Shown: positions 23,187-32,262 of the stretch, one piece after another
Position numbering within the stretch: the stretch's first letter is position 1
How the letters are laid out: each line of letters opens with the position of its first letter
Assembly (NCBI GenBank): GCA_011523655.1
Contig: WTGH01000031.1
Span: 1 to 64,000, forward strand
DNA: 64,000 bases
Source: Rhodospirillaceae bacterium
GTDB taxonomy: Bacteria > Pseudomonadota > Alphaproteobacteria > Bin65
Direction of reading: 5' to 3'
The notes under the pieces: model-generated
The model's input: the letters and a program-made list of their open reading frames with translations, nothing else
What the model was told of the DNA's origin: nothing
Database searches by the model: none
Program-made: the position numbers and the translations under genes

Positions 23187-23873
23187 TCAGTCCGGCATCA
23201 GGGCATAGCCCTTGCCGCGCACTGTTTGAAGATAGCGCGGATCCCGGGGATCGGGCTCCACCTTGCGGCGCAGCCGGGTGATCAGAACGTCGATCGCCCG
23301 TGCGCTGCCTTCCAGTTCGCCTTCATCGGTCAGGGTGTCCCGCGCGACCGGCTCGCCCGCCCGTACGGCCAGAACCTTGAGCACCCGCGCCTCGGTTTCG
23401 GTCAACCGGACCCGGGCGCCGGCACGCGTCAGCTCGAGCCGGCGCATGTCGAACAGACACGGCCCGAAGGCCAGGGTGCGCGGGATATTGGCCGAATCCG
23501 TCCGTTGCCGCCGCAGTGCCGTCCCGATGCGCAGCAGCAGCTCGCGCGGCTCGAAGGGCTTGGGCAGATAGTCGTCGGCGCCGCGCTCCAGCCCGGCGAT
23601 CCGGTCCTCGGCCTCGCCCATCGCGCTCAGCATCAGGATCGGCACCGACGAGGCCCGGCGCAGGCCCTCGGTGAGCGAAAGGCCCGATTCGCCCGGCATC
23701 ATCACATCGACGATCAACAGGTCGAAAGCGAAGGATTCGAGCTTGCGCCGGGCCTCCGCGGCATCGGCCGCCACGTCGACCATGAAACCGTTGTCCACAA
23801 GGAAACGCTGCAGCAGATCGCGCAGGCGCCGGTCGTCGTCCACGACCAGAATATGGGCGTCGCTGTCTTCCAT
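23187..23873 (-). CDS. OmpR-family response regulator
   Basis: The 228-residue protein combines a receiver domain, with acidic pocket D12-D13, phosphorylation site D56 (LLIVDVMMPGESG) and K105 (LPKPFEP), with a C-terminal winged helix ending VITRLRRKVEPDPRDPRYLQTVRGKGYAL. It is the partner of the EnvZ-like kinase encoded 15 bases downstream. The chosen ATG starts the receiver domain as expected. The frame stays open for another kilobase upstream across a GC-rich tandem repeat and the ilvE gene, which is not coding in this frame. Phosphorylated OmpR proteins bind DNA as tandem dimers; I did not identify target sites. Confidence 0.93.
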   Translation of the reverse strand: MEDSDAHILVVDDDRRLRDLLQRFLVDNGFMVDVAADAAEARRKLESFAFDLLIVDVMMPGESGLSLTEGLRRASSVPILMLSAMGEAEDRIAGLERGADDYLPKPFEPRELLLRIGTALRRQRTDSANIPRTLAFGPCLFDMRRLELTRAGARVRLTETEARVLKVLAVRAGEPVARDTLTDEGELEGSARAIDVLITRLRRKVEPDPRDPRYLQTVRGKGYALMPD

Positions 23874-23967
23874 TGCCGCTACCCTGCCGGTCCCGGTGGA
23901 CGGGCTACCGGCGAATGCCGGCGCACACCGCCTCCCGGGGCGGGATAAGCGGGTTGCCGGCCCGCTC

Positions 23968-24020
23968 GGCAACCCGGTCGGCAGGCCCGTCTGCGGGCCC
24001 ATCTGCAGGCCCATCTGCGG
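23968..24020. repeat. 12-bp tandem repeat, about four copies
   Basis: Between the OmpR-like gene and ilvE a 12-base unit recurs: GGCAACCCGGTC, GGCAGGCCCGTC, TGCGGGCCCATC, TGCAGGCCCATC, then a partial TGCGG. Copies diverge gradually. The rest of the 318-base gap (23874-24191) holds an 11-base dyad TAACA-A-TGTTA at 24055-24065, close to a TTGACT hexamer at 24042, which may belong to the ilvE promoter. Confidence 0.7.
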
Positions 24021-24191
24021 ACAGTGTGACGTTGGCCATCGTTGACTCGATTCCCTAACAATGTTACCCAGCGCGCCCTTTTGTTGAAAGAATCTAACCC
24101 GATTTACCGGCAAAGGCCAACCGTTGCAGCAGACGCGTCTCCGCTGCCGCCGGCCGGGGCCGTGCGGGCTGCCCCCGGGAGGCTTAAGCGA

Positions 24192-25103
24192 ATGTCCACG
24201 CCGCCGTTTCACGACCGCGACGGCCTGATCTGGCTCAACGGCGCGCTGATCCCCTGGCGCGACGCCAACGTGCATGTGCTGACCCACGGTTTGCACTATG
24301 CCAGTTGCGTCTTCGAAGGCGAGCGTGTCTACAGCGGCGAGATTTTCAAACTGACCGAGCATACCGAACGGCTGCACAAGTCCGCCAGCCTGCTCGACTT
24401 CGAAATCCCCTGGTCGGTGGCCGAAATCGACGACGCCTGCCGCACGGTCGTGGAAAAGCAGGGCATCGTCGACGGCTATGTCCGCCCGGTCGCCTGGCGC
24501 GGGTCGGAGATGATGGGGGTTTCGGCCCAGCAGACCAGGACCAACCTCGCCATCGCAGCCTGGGAATGGCCGGCCTATTTCACGCCCGAAGCCCGCCTGC
24601 AGGGCATCCGCATGACGGTCGCAAAGTATCGCCGGCCGGACCCGTCGACCGCGCCGACCGACAGCAAGGCCGCCGGCCTCTATATGATCTGCACGCTCTC
24701 GAAGCACGCCGCCGAGGCCGCGGGCTACAACGACGCGCTGATGCTGGACTGGCGCGGCCAGGTCGCCGAGGCGACGGGCGCCAACATTTTCCTTGTGCAG
24801 AAGGGCGTGCTGCACACGCCGACCCCCGATTGCTTCCTGGACGGGATCACGCGCCGCACCGTCATGGAGTTGGCCCGCAAGCGCGGCTACGAGATCGTCG
24901 AGCGCGCGATCATGCCGGAAGAATTCGCGCACACCGACGAGGTGTTCCTGACCGGCACCGCCGTGGAGGTGACGCCGGTGCGCGAGATCGACGACTACCG
25001 CTTCAATGTCGGCGAGATCACCCGCGCCCTGGTCGGCGACTACGACGCGCTGGTCAACCGGAGCGACGACATGGCCGCCGCGGCCCGGGCGAGCGCGGCC
25101 TGA
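24192..25103 (+). CDS. ilvE: Branched-chain amino-acid aminotransferase
   Basis: This 303-residue PLP enzyme of fold type IV interconverts leucine, isoleucine or valine and their 2-oxo acids. Diagnostic segments are the N-terminal WLNGALIPWRDANVHVLTHGLHYASCVFEGERVY, split over strands 1-3, the KAAGLYMICTLSK region with the PLP-binding Lys, EATGANIFLV, and DGITRRTVMELA followed by EVFLTGTAVEVTPV. Length is standard. GGAGG sits about 8 bases upstream of ATG 24192, so the open frame before it is not used. It converges tightly with the DUF3179 gene (3 bases between stops). It functions with leuA, found 13 kb away. Confidence 0.94.
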   Translation: MSTPPFHDRDGLIWLNGALIPWRDANVHVLTHGLHYASCVFEGERVYSGEIFKLTEHTERLHKSASLLDFEIPWSVAEIDDACRTVVEKQGIVDGYVRPVAWRGSEMMGVSAQQTRTNLAIAAWEWPAYFTPEARLQGIRMTVAKYRRPDPSTAPTDSKAAGLYMICTLSKHAAEAAGYNDALMLDWRGQVAEATGANIFLVQKGVLHTPTPDCFLDGITRRTVMELARKRGYEIVERAIMPEEFAHTDEVFLTGTAVEVTPVREIDDYRFNVGEITRALVGDYDALVNRSDDMAAAARASAA

Positions 25104-25106
25104 GCG

Positions 25107-26135
25107 CTATTCGGCAGCCGGCAGGCTGTGGATTTTCCCGTCGGGATGGAAGGCGTGGAAGGCAAAGGCGAAGGAGACGTCGTGTACGGCGTCCTGTAAC
25201 TGGCCGCGCGCGCCCTTGCGCTGCACGATGACGTTGCCGATATCGCGCCCCTCCGCAATCACGGCGCTGTCGAGGGCTGAGGCCTGCCCCTTCTCCCAGG
25301 TGATAACGTAGGCGCCCGCAATCACCTTGCCTTTCTCCCGCAGCAGGCTGAAGGTCCAGGCCTGCGTGCCGATCACGATGACCCGCTCGAGCGGCGGCAC
25401 GCCGGGCGGCAGGCTGCCGACATCGAAGTAGGGCCGGCTGCGGCTGTCGTAGCGGCGATAGGGGTTGTGGCCGTAGGCCCGCATGCCCTCGTTGTTGGGG
25501 ATCAGCACCTTGCCGCCGGGATGGCGGCCGGCGAACCGCTCGAAGCTCTCGACCCGCATCGGCAGCATCTTCAGCTTGCTGCCGGCCAGCTTGCCGACGA
25601 TGCCCTGGCCGAGAAATTGCTGCCACCAGGTCTCGGTCTGGCGGTCGTACATCACGAGATCGGAATTGCGCAGCTTTCCGGTGGTGCCGAAGTCGAGCAC
25701 CCGTTCGCCCAGCCGGCGATCGAACACGACGGCGGAATTGCACAACGGGCACCAGGTAACCGAGACCGGCCGGCCGCCGACGCTGTCATTGACGATCTCG
25801 TGCCACATCAGGACGCGCAGCGGATAGGCGCGCGCGTCTTCCCCGATCGCGACGGAAATGACCGGCTCCCGCCCCGCAAGGCCCTTCATGGCAGCCTGGC
25901 CGACGGTGGTGAATTCGGGATCGTCGATCGGCGGGATGCCGTCCTTCGGCGGGCCGCCCGAGCGGATCGAGGCGAGATCGACGATGGCGTTCGAAAAATC
26001 GGTCTTCGGCCATTCCCCTTTCCAGGAGAGCGGGGCGTCGGCGACGGCGCCCTCGTCGATCGGAATGAATGCGCCGGCCAGAATGAAGACTGCGGCGACC
26101 AGAAGCGGCCTGCGGCCGGTGCGAAGGCGGATCAT
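25107..26135 (-). CDS. DUF3179 domain-containing exported protein
   Basis: The 342-residue protein starts with a signal peptide (residues about 8-32, ending AVADA). The DUF3179 body includes GIPPIDDPEFTTVGQA, ARAYPLRVLMWHEIVND, VTWCPLCNSAVVFDR with a CxxC pair, and ETWWQQFLGQGIVG. The biochemical function of this family is unknown. GGAGA lies 7-8 bases before ATG 26135, and an upstream extension would destroy the signal peptide. It is a single gene, divergent from mtgA with a 289-base shared upstream region. Confidence 0.87.
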   Translation of the reverse strand: MIRLRTGRRPLLVAAVFILAGAFIPIDEGAVADAPLSWKGEWPKTDFSNAIVDLASIRSGGPPKDGIPPIDDPEFTTVGQAAMKGLAGREPVISVAIGEDARAYPLRVLMWHEIVNDSVGGRPVSVTWCPLCNSAVVFDRRLGERVLDFGTTGKLRNSDLVMYDRQTETWWQQFLGQGIVGKLAGSKLKMLPMRVESFERFAGRHPGGKVLIPNNEGMRAYGHNPYRRYDSRSRPYFDVGSLPPGVPPLERVIVIGTQAWTFSLLREKGKVIAGAYVITWEKGQASALDSAVIAEGRDIGNVIVQRKGARGQLQDAVHDVSFAFAFHAFHPDGKIHSLPAAE

Positions 26136-26424
26136 GACAATGTCTCCGGCCGGCCCTCCGTTTCGTTTCAGGACGTCTCTTCGAGGCGCCGACATCCATG
26201 CCATTTCAACAGGCCGACGGCCCCTGGACAATTTACAGATGCTCACAGCTTGGTGAAACCGCGTCCGCACAAGCGCCCGGGCGGTGCCGGACGCCTTGCC
26301 GTTTCGGTGATGACACCCGGCGCCGCGGCGCGATAATGCCGGCCATGGTCAGGACAGTCATCGCGCGTACGATCCTGGGTCTGGGCGCGGCGGGACCGAA
26401 CGCCGAACGCGCCGGACGGGCCTG

Positions 26425-27123
26425 ATGCTGCGCACTGCCGGCGCAATCCTGCTCGCCGCCGCGGTCGCCGGGCTCGTCTTCGGCCTGTCGGCGGTCGTTT
26501 CGGTCGCGTTGTACCGGACCGTGCCACTAACCCATACGCCGCTGATGATCCTGCGGGCCGCGCAGCGCAGCGACGCCTATCCGGCCCGGTGGCATTGGCG
26601 ACCGCTCGAGCGGATCTCGCCGCATCTCGCGCGCGCCGCCATCGCCGCCGAGGACAGCCGGTTCTGCAGCCATAACGGCTTCGACTGGCAGGCGATTCGC
26701 CAGGTGCTGAAGACCCTGGAAGAAACCGGCGGGATCCGCCGCGGCGCCAGCACGATTTCGATGCAGACCGCCAGGAATGTCTATCTCACGCCGCACCGGT
26801 CCGTCATCCGCAAGGCTCTGGAGGCCGGGTTCACGGTGCTGATCGAGGCCTTCTGGGGCAAGCGGCGCATCCTCGAGGCCTATCTCAATATTGCCGAGTG
26901 GGGCCCTGGCATCTACGGCGCCGAGGCGGCGGCCCGGGCCTGGTTCCGCCGCTCCGCCGAACGCCTCACGCCGGCCCAGGCCGCCCTGCTCGTCAGCACC
27001 CTGCCCGGCCCGTTGCGCTGGCGGCCCGACCGGCCGAACCGCCGCATCGCGCGCAAGGCGCGCATCGTGCGCGAACGGATGCATTTGGTGAAACTGGGGA
27101 AAGACCGGGCCTGCGGCCGGTGA
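26425..27123 (+). CDS. mtgA: Monofunctional biosynthetic peptidoglycan transglycosylase
   Basis: This 232-residue GT51 glycosyltransferase polymerises lipid II into glycan strands at the inner membrane. It has one N-terminal membrane segment (residues about 8-30). Motif I is AAEDSRFCSHNGFDW with catalytic E76; motif II is RRGASTISMQTARN (105-118; most homologues read GGSTISQQ); then GKRRILEAYLNIAEWG. There is no transpeptidase domain, as expected for MtgA rather than a class A penicillin-binding protein. The neighbour on the opposite strand is a lytic transglycosylase, so synthetic and degradative wall enzymes sit together. Confidence 0.94.
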   Translation: MLRTAGAILLAAAVAGLVFGLSAVVSVALYRTVPLTHTPLMILRAAQRSDAYPARWHWRPLERISPHLARAAIAAEDSRFCSHNGFDWQAIRQVLKTLEETGGIRRGASTISMQTARNVYLTPHRSVIRKALEAGFTVLIEAFWGKRRILEAYLNIAEWGPGIYGAEAAARAWFRRSAERLTPAQAALLVSTLPGPLRWRPDRPNRRIARKARIVRERMHLVKLGKDRACGR

Positions 27124-27140
27124 AGGTGCGGCGCCGGCCC

Positions 27141-28217
27141 CTAGCGCGCGCGCAAGCTTGCCGTCGGCGCGGCGCGGAAGGCCGGATCGTCCGGGAACCG
27201 GCCGGAAATGCGCGACTGGAGTGAGATACGGGCGCGCTGATGCTCGGACAGACGGGTCAAATAGTCGACACGCAGGCCGCGTCTCCCGGCATTGCCGTCG
27301 CTGGCGAGCACCACGTCGCTGCCGATCTCATGCGCCAACGGCTGCCGGACGACCGCCCGCGCCAAGGGGTGGCTGGACCGGAAACCCGGCGCATGCGCAC
27401 AGGCTGCGACGATCGAATCCCGTGCGAACAGGGCGGCAAAACTCTCCCGCGGCCGGTGGGGGTGCGTGGCGAGGTAGCGGACGGCCTCATCGAAGACCGC
27501 CACGAACAGATCGATGTAAACCGAGCGGCCGACCGGATAGTTGCGCATTTTCCAGCGGTTTGCCCGGCCGTTCTGGCGATACAGGCCGCCGGCGTTATAC
27601 GCGGCCGCCACCTTCGGCGGATCGAAGCGGGTCAGGCGATACTGCCGGTTCAGATAGATGCCGATCATGCGGATATTGTTGGCCGGTTTCTCCAGCCACG
27701 CCCGATCGATCGACGGGTCGCGCAGCATGAAGCGCGCAGTGCTGATCAGAATCTGACCCAGCCCGACGGATATCCGGTCCGGCGTCTGCCGGTCGCTGAC
27801 ATATCCGCGATAGACCTTATAGGCCCGCGGGTTGAGCGCCGATTCATTGATGATGATCGTCAGGAACAGCTCGGCCGGGACGCGGTATCTGCGGGCGGCG
27901 GCGCGGATCAATCCGCCGTATTTCCGCCACGCCCGCGGGATGCTCCGCAGCCGGTATTGCTCGCGCGGCCGGATCCGCACCGGGCCGCGTTCGGTCACGA
28001 TGCCGTCGGCGGTCATACGCCAGGAAACGCTGTCGCGGAACGATTGCCAGTGGGTCAGGCGGCCGATTTCCAGGCGCCGGCCGTTCCAATCGCGGGCGCC
28101 GCGGAAAACGGGCTTGCCGGCACGGCATTCCCGGTCAACGGATGCGGCATGAACAGGTGGCGCAGAAACCGCGACAAGCACTGCTGCGCCCAGCAAGGAC
28201 GGCAATAGTCGGAGCAA
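27141..28217 (-). CDS. Lytic transglycosylase, SLT domain, exported
   Basis: This murein-cleaving enzyme has a signal peptide (LLRLLPSLLGAAVLVAVSAP, ending VHAA) followed by a wall-binding or linker region and an SLT domain: catalytic Glu in NESALNP, SVGLGQI (the GLMQI motif), NIRMIGIYLNRQ and AAYNAG. No ATG precedes the signal peptide in frame. A TTG at 28217 gives the best signal sequence and about 358 residues, but the ribosome-binding site is weak (GGAGAAG is 16 bases away), so the start is uncertain. The C-terminal 90 residues after the SLT domain are not recognised. It is convergent with mtgA. Confidence 0.82.
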   Translation of the reverse strand: MLRLLPSLLGAAVLVAVSAPPVHAASVDRECRAGKPVFRGARDWNGRRLEIGRLTHWQSFRDSVSWRMTADGIVTERGPVRIRPREQYRLRSIPRAWRKYGGLIRAAARRYRVPAELFLTIIINESALNPRAYKVYRGYVSDRQTPDRISVGLGQILISTARFMLRDPSIDRAWLEKPANNIRMIGIYLNRQYRLTRFDPPKVAAAYNAGGLYRQNGRANRWKMRNYPVGRSVYIDLFVAVFDEAVRYLATHPHRPRESFAALFARDSIVAACAHAPGFRSSHPLARAVVRQPLAHEIGSDVVLASDGNAGRRGLRVDYLTRLSEHQRARISLQSRISGRFPDDPAFRAAPTASLRAR

Positions 28218-28463
28218 AGTGCAACAACCGTAGCTTCTCCACAGCGCCCGCCGGACTTGTCCCGCCCGATCGAGCCGGCGGACCCTAGAGCATTCGTCCG
28301 CCGCTTTGAACCCGGAATCTTCGCCATTGCCCGTTAAACGATGAAATTGCGGCAAATCGAACCAATTGCCGGCCGGTGCGAATGGCAATTGGCGAAGTCC
28401 GGCCAGCGCTATATTCTGGCCGGAAAGCCGGTTGATCGAAGCCGAGAATCGGGGAGGGGAACC

Positions 28464-29462
28464 ATGCAGATTGCGATACCGTTGCGCCCTGCCGGACTGC
28501 GCCTTGCGGGATGGGGGCAGGCCTTTCTGAGCCTCGCCGGCATCGCTGCAATCGCACTTGCCACACCGGCCCTGGCCCAGAGCGTCGGTATCGGCACAAC
28601 CAAGGGCGGCGCGACGGCGCAGGTCACGGCCGCCATCGCCAAGGTCGTTTCCGCCCATGCCGGCCTGCAGATGCGCCCGCAGCCCTACGCCAACACCTCG
28701 CAATACATCCCGGTCGTCAACAGCGGAAAACTGGAATTCGCCGCCTCGAACATCTTCCAGCTTACCTTTGCGCTCAACGGCACTGGCATGTCGGAGGGCC
28801 GGCCGAACCCGAACCTGCGCATGGTCGCCACCCTGATGCCCTTCCGCGTCGCCTATTTCGTCAGCGAGAAAGCCGGCGTCGCAAGTTTCGGCGAACTCAA
28901 GGGCAAGCGCCTTCCCGGCTTCAAGCAGCGGGCGCTGGGCACCTATCTGCTGCTCGGCACGGCCGCCAACCTCAATGTCAGCACCGTCGGCTGGAATTTC
29001 GTCCAAGTGCCCAACTTCCCGCGCATGTGGGACGGTTTCAAGCGTGGCACGCTGGACGCCGCGCTTGCCGCTGTCGGCTCCAAACCGACCCGGGACATGA
29101 AAGCGGCCCAGGGCGCGCTGCGCATTCTGCCGATCAACGACGACCGCGATTCGGTTGCCCGGATGCGCCGGCATCTGCCGCAGTCCTACGTTATCGAAAT
29201 GAAGGCCAATCCGAAGCTGCCCGGCCTGAGCCACGACGTGAAGATCATGGCCTTCGACTACACGCTATGGGCGCACAAGGATGTGAAGGACGATACCGTC
29301 TACCGGGTGGCGCGGACGATGCACGAGCGGGCCGACGACCTGCGCGCTGCGGCGCCGCTGTGGCGCAGCTTCAAGGCGGCAGGCATGGCGAAAAAGGTCG
29401 ACATCGACTATCACCCTGGCGCCATCCGCTTCTATCGCGAAAAGGGGATTTGGCGGCAGTAG
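28464..29462 (+). CDS. TAXI-family TRAP transporter solute-binding protein
   Basis: The 332-residue protein has a signal peptide (residues about 1-38, ending PALAQ). The TAXI-type body includes GIGTTKGGATAQVTAAIAKVV, NTSQYIPVVNSGKLEFAASN, the LKGKRLPG strand, and a C-terminal AFDYTLWAHKDVKDDTVYRVA. It delivers a small acid or amino acid to the fused permease encoded 50 bases downstream. GGGGAGGGG lies just before ATG 28464, an unusually strong ribosome-binding site fitting a binding protein needed in excess. The ligand is unknown; glutamate is bound by some TAXI proteins. Confidence 0.9.
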   Translation: MQIAIPLRPAGLRLAGWGQAFLSLAGIAAIALATPALAQSVGIGTTKGGATAQVTAAIAKVVSAHAGLQMRPQPYANTSQYIPVVNSGKLEFAASNIFQLTFALNGTGMSEGRPNPNLRMVATLMPFRVAYFVSEKAGVASFGELKGKRLPGFKQRALGTYLLLGTAANLNVSTVGWNFVQVPNFPRMWDGFKRGTLDAALAAVGSKPTRDMKAAQGALRILPINDDRDSVARMRRHLPQSYVIEMKANPKLPGLSHDVKIMAFDYTLWAHKDVKDDTVYRVARTMHERADDLRAAAPLWRSFKAAGMAKKVDIDYHPGAIRFYREKGIWRQ

Positions 29463-29512
29463 GCGCCTGACAGCCGGCTGCCGCAGGACGCCGTCCGGAA
29501 TCCGTTCCGGAG

Positions 29513-31465
29513 ATGCGCCCCGGCGGCGATGCCCGGTCCCCGGATGAAGCCGCCGGCGCTGTATTGCGGGACGCGCCCGCCAGCCGGCATTTCTGCGCGT
29601 TCCTGGCTGCGCTGATCACGGCGCTGGCGGTCGCCTGGGCCGCCGACCTGCCACGCCTCGCCGGCCTGTCCTCGCTCTATACCGAGCAGATGATCGCCGT
29701 CGTCCTCGGCGCGGCGAACGCGCTGATCTTCCTGCGGCGGCCGTTCCGCCGCGGGCGCGCCCGGCCGACGGCGCCGCTCGCCGACCGGGCGATCGCCCTC
29801 GCCAGCCTCGCCGCCGGCCTGTGGCTCGCCGTCCGCTTTCCGGTGCTCACCGAAGACGCCTTCTACTATCCCGACGAAGTGCTGGTCATCGGCCTTGTAC
29901 TGGTGCCGCTGACCGTCGAAGCCCTGCGCCGGGCCACCGGCGTAAGCCTGCTGCTCGTGGTCGCGGTCTTCATCCTGTACGGCCTGTATGGCGATATTTT
30001 TGAGGGCAAGCTGCAGGCCCGCACCATGACCGCGGCCGAAATGGTCCGCTATGTCGGCCTCGATTCGACGGCGATGCTGGGCCGGCCGATCGTCATCGGC
30101 GTGACCATCGTCACCGTGTTCGTGCTGCTCGGCCGGCTGCTGTTGCTCTCGGGCGGTTCGGATTTCTTCACCGATATCGCCGCGGCGCTGATGGGGCGGA
30201 GCCGCGGCGGTTCGGCCAAGATCGCCGTCACCGCCTCCGCCATGTTCGGCTCGATCTCCGGCAGCGCGGTCTCCAACGTCGCGTCGACCGGGGTCATCAC
30301 CATCCCGCTGATGCAGCGCGGCGGCTACAGCGCGCGCGCCGCCGGCGCCATCGAGGCCGTGGCCTCGACCGGCGGCCAGCTCACGCCGCCGATCATGGGC
30401 GCAGCGGCCTTCCTGATGGCCGAATTTCTGCAGGCGCCGTACCAGGACATCGTGCTGGCGGCGATCCTTCCCGCGCTGCTGTTCTACGTCGCCCTGTTCG
30501 TCCATACCGACCTCGAGGCGGCGCGCACCGGCGTGAAGGCGCTGGAACCGGAGCAAATCCCGCCGGCGCGCAAGGTGCTGGCCGGCGGCTGGTTCCTGAT
30601 CGTGCCCTTCGCCGTGCTGATCGTGGTGCTGTTCAGCCTCAACCAGCCGGCGGAGACCGCCGCGCTGGCGGCGTGCGCCAGCCTGGCCGCCATTGCGCTG
30701 TTCGTCGGCTACGGCGCGCGCCGGCTGACTCCGGCGGCGATCCTGACGGCCTTTCGCGATACCGGCTACATGGTCGTCGACATCGTCGCGATCACGGCCG
30801 CGGCGGGTATCATCATCGGCATCCTGGACCGCTCGGGGCTGAGCTTCGGCCTCGGCTTCGTGCTGGTCCAGTTCGGCGAGAACAGCCTGTTCCTGCTGCT
30901 TCTGCTGACCGCCGGCGTGTCGATCCTGCTCGGCATGGGCATGCCGACGACGGGCGTCTATTTCCTTCTCGCCGCGCTCGCCGCCCCGCCGCTCATCAAG
31001 CTGGGCGTCGAGCCGATTGCCGCGCACATGTATGTGCTGTATTTCGGCATGCTCTCCATGATCACGCCGCCGGTCGCGATTGCCGCCTTCACCGCCGCGA
31101 ACCTGTCCGGCGCCGGGCCGATGGCGACGGCGCTGAGCGCGGTGCGATTCGGCTGGCCGGCCTATGTCGTGCCCTTCCTGTTCGTACTGTCGCCGACCCT
31201 GCTGATGCAGGGGGATACGGTCTCCGTGCTGCTGGCGGCGGTCACGGCAGTCCTCGGCGTCGCGGCGGTGACGGGCGCGCTGGCGGGCTACGCGCTGAAG
31301 CCGTTGGGCCCGGCCGCGCGCCTCGCGATCGGCGTCGCCGGCCTCGCCCTGCTCCTGCCGCCGGAGGCCTTCGCCGAAGCCGGCTGGATCAACCTGGCCG
31401 GCGGCGCGGTCCTGGCCCTCGGTCTGCTGTTCTCCATCCTGCCGCGCCGGGAAAACCTGGGCTGA
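29513..31465 (+). CDS. Fused TRAP transporter permease (DctQ-DctM type, TAXI system)
   Basis: The 650-residue integral membrane protein combines small (4TM) and large (12TM) TRAP permease subunits in one chain, as usual for TAXI systems. Conserved stretches include the segment SGSAVSNVASTGVITIPLM, the EAVASTGGQLTPPIMG loop, and LGMGMPTTGVYFLLAALA. It imports the ligand bound by the TAXI protein, driven by an ion gradient. The N-terminus (MRPGGDARSPDEAAG) is hydrophilic. The ATG directly abuts CCGGAG without a spacer, so the exact start is less certain than the gene. Binding protein and permease form a two-gene operon. Confidence 0.93.
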   Translation: MRPGGDARSPDEAAGAVLRDAPASRHFCAFLAALITALAVAWAADLPRLAGLSSLYTEQMIAVVLGAANALIFLRRPFRRGRARPTAPLADRAIALASLAAGLWLAVRFPVLTEDAFYYPDEVLVIGLVLVPLTVEALRRATGVSLLLVVAVFILYGLYGDIFEGKLQARTMTAAEMVRYVGLDSTAMLGRPIVIGVTIVTVFVLLGRLLLLSGGSDFFTDIAAALMGRSRGGSAKIAVTASAMFGSISGSAVSNVASTGVITIPLMQRGGYSARAAGAIEAVASTGGQLTPPIMGAAAFLMAEFLQAPYQDIVLAAILPALLFYVALFVHTDLEAARTGVKALEPEQIPPARKVLAGGWFLIVPFAVLIVVLFSLNQPAETAALAACASLAAIALFVGYGARRLTPAAILTAFRDTGYMVVDIVAITAAAGIIIGILDRSGLSFGLGFVLVQFGENSLFLLLLLTAGVSILLGMGMPTTGVYFLLAALAAPPLIKLGVEPIAAHMYVLYFGMLSMITPPVAIAAFTAANLSGAGPMATALSAVRFGWPAYVVPFLFVLSPTLLMQGDTVSVLLAAVTAVLGVAAVTGALAGYALKPLGPAARLAIGVAGLALLLPPEAFAEAGWINLAGGAVLALGLLFSILPRRENLG

Positions 31466-31616
31466 TCTCCGGCGGCCGCAGATCATGGTGCAAGTTCGTT
31501 ACCTGGCGCTTCGCGCACCACCGGAGTCTGATCCGTCCGCACGCCGCTGCACTTGCCGAAATTCCGAACTTATGTCAGTATCTGATATTATTCGCCATAT
31601 ATCCGCAGGCGCAAAC

Positions 31617-31859
31617 ATGCCGAATGTCCACCTTACCAAACCGATGGAATCCTACGTTCACGGCCAGATCGAGTCCGGCGCTTACGCCAACGTGAGCGAA
31701 GTCGTGCGGGCCGGAATCCGGCTTCTGATGGAACGCGACGGCGCGCGTCAGTTCTACGCGCTGAAAGCGGATCTGGAAGCGGCCGTGCGCGAGGCGGAAG
31801 CCGGCGGCTTCAGCGACTTCGATCCCGCCGCCTACGAGCCGGAGGCGGGCAGCAGGTAG
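31617..31859 (+). CDS. parD: ParD-family antitoxin
   Basis: This 80-residue protein opens with a ribbon-helix-helix DNA-binding segment (MPNVHLTKPMESYVHGQIESG, split by the turn, then YANVSEVVRAGIRLLMERD). The flexible acidic C-terminus (EAEAGGFSDFDPAAYEPEAG) wraps the toxin in this family. ATG 31617 matches family N-termini; an ATG at 31572 would add 15 residues. An AT-rich stretch at 31565-31610 is the probable autoregulated promoter. The parE toxin gene starts 10 bases after its stop. Confidence 0.9.
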   Translation: MPNVHLTKPMESYVHGQIESGAYANVSEVVRAGIRLLMERDGARQFYALKADLEAAVREAEAGGFSDFDPAAYEPEAGSR

Positions 31860-31869
31860 CCGCAACGCG

Positions 31870-32187
31870 ATGACGATCCGGCTGTCGCGGCGCGCCCAGC
31901 GCGACCTGGACGATATCCGGCGGTACACCCTCGAAACCTGGGGCCGCGACCAGTGGCTGACCTACTACCGCGGCCTAGTGCAGACATTCGAAGCGATCGC
32001 CGCCAATCCGGACGGCGGACGCGACCGCAGCCCGTTCGCCGTTGGATTGCGCTCGGTGAATTACCGGCGGCATGTCGTCTTCTTTGCCCGCATCGCCGCT
32101 GCCGGCGGTGAGCCTGTCATCCTGCGCATCGTCCACCAACGCCGCAACATGCCGGCCCTGAAGTATTATGAGGATATCGGCGGCTGA
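31870..32187 (+). CDS. parE: ParE-family toxin
   Basis: This 105-residue protein of the RelE/ParE fold has IRLSRRAQRDLDDIRRYT at the N-terminus, the WGRDQWLTYYRGLVQTFEAIA helices, VNYRRHVVFFARIA strands and the C-terminal ILRIVHQRRNMPALKYY. ParE toxins poison DNA gyrase. It is paired with the ParD antitoxin gene 10 bases upstream, and the complete reading frames suggest a functional module. Confidence 0.92.
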   Translation: MTIRLSRRAQRDLDDIRRYTLETWGRDQWLTYYRGLVQTFEAIAANPDGGRDRSPFAVGLRSVNYRRHVVFFARIAAAGGEPVILRIVHQRRNMPALKYYEDIGG

Positions 32188-32262
32188 GACTTCGCCGCGC
32201 CTTGCCGGCGCGATTGGCGCCCTCACCTGTGATCCGATCCCGGCGGCGCATCCCGGCCCCGC

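Noticed and set aside
29432-31486. 684-codon minus-strand frame rich in Gln, Arg and Asp
   Set aside because: It is antisense to the TRAP permease with its well-conserved membrane segments; the composition is a mirror artefact.
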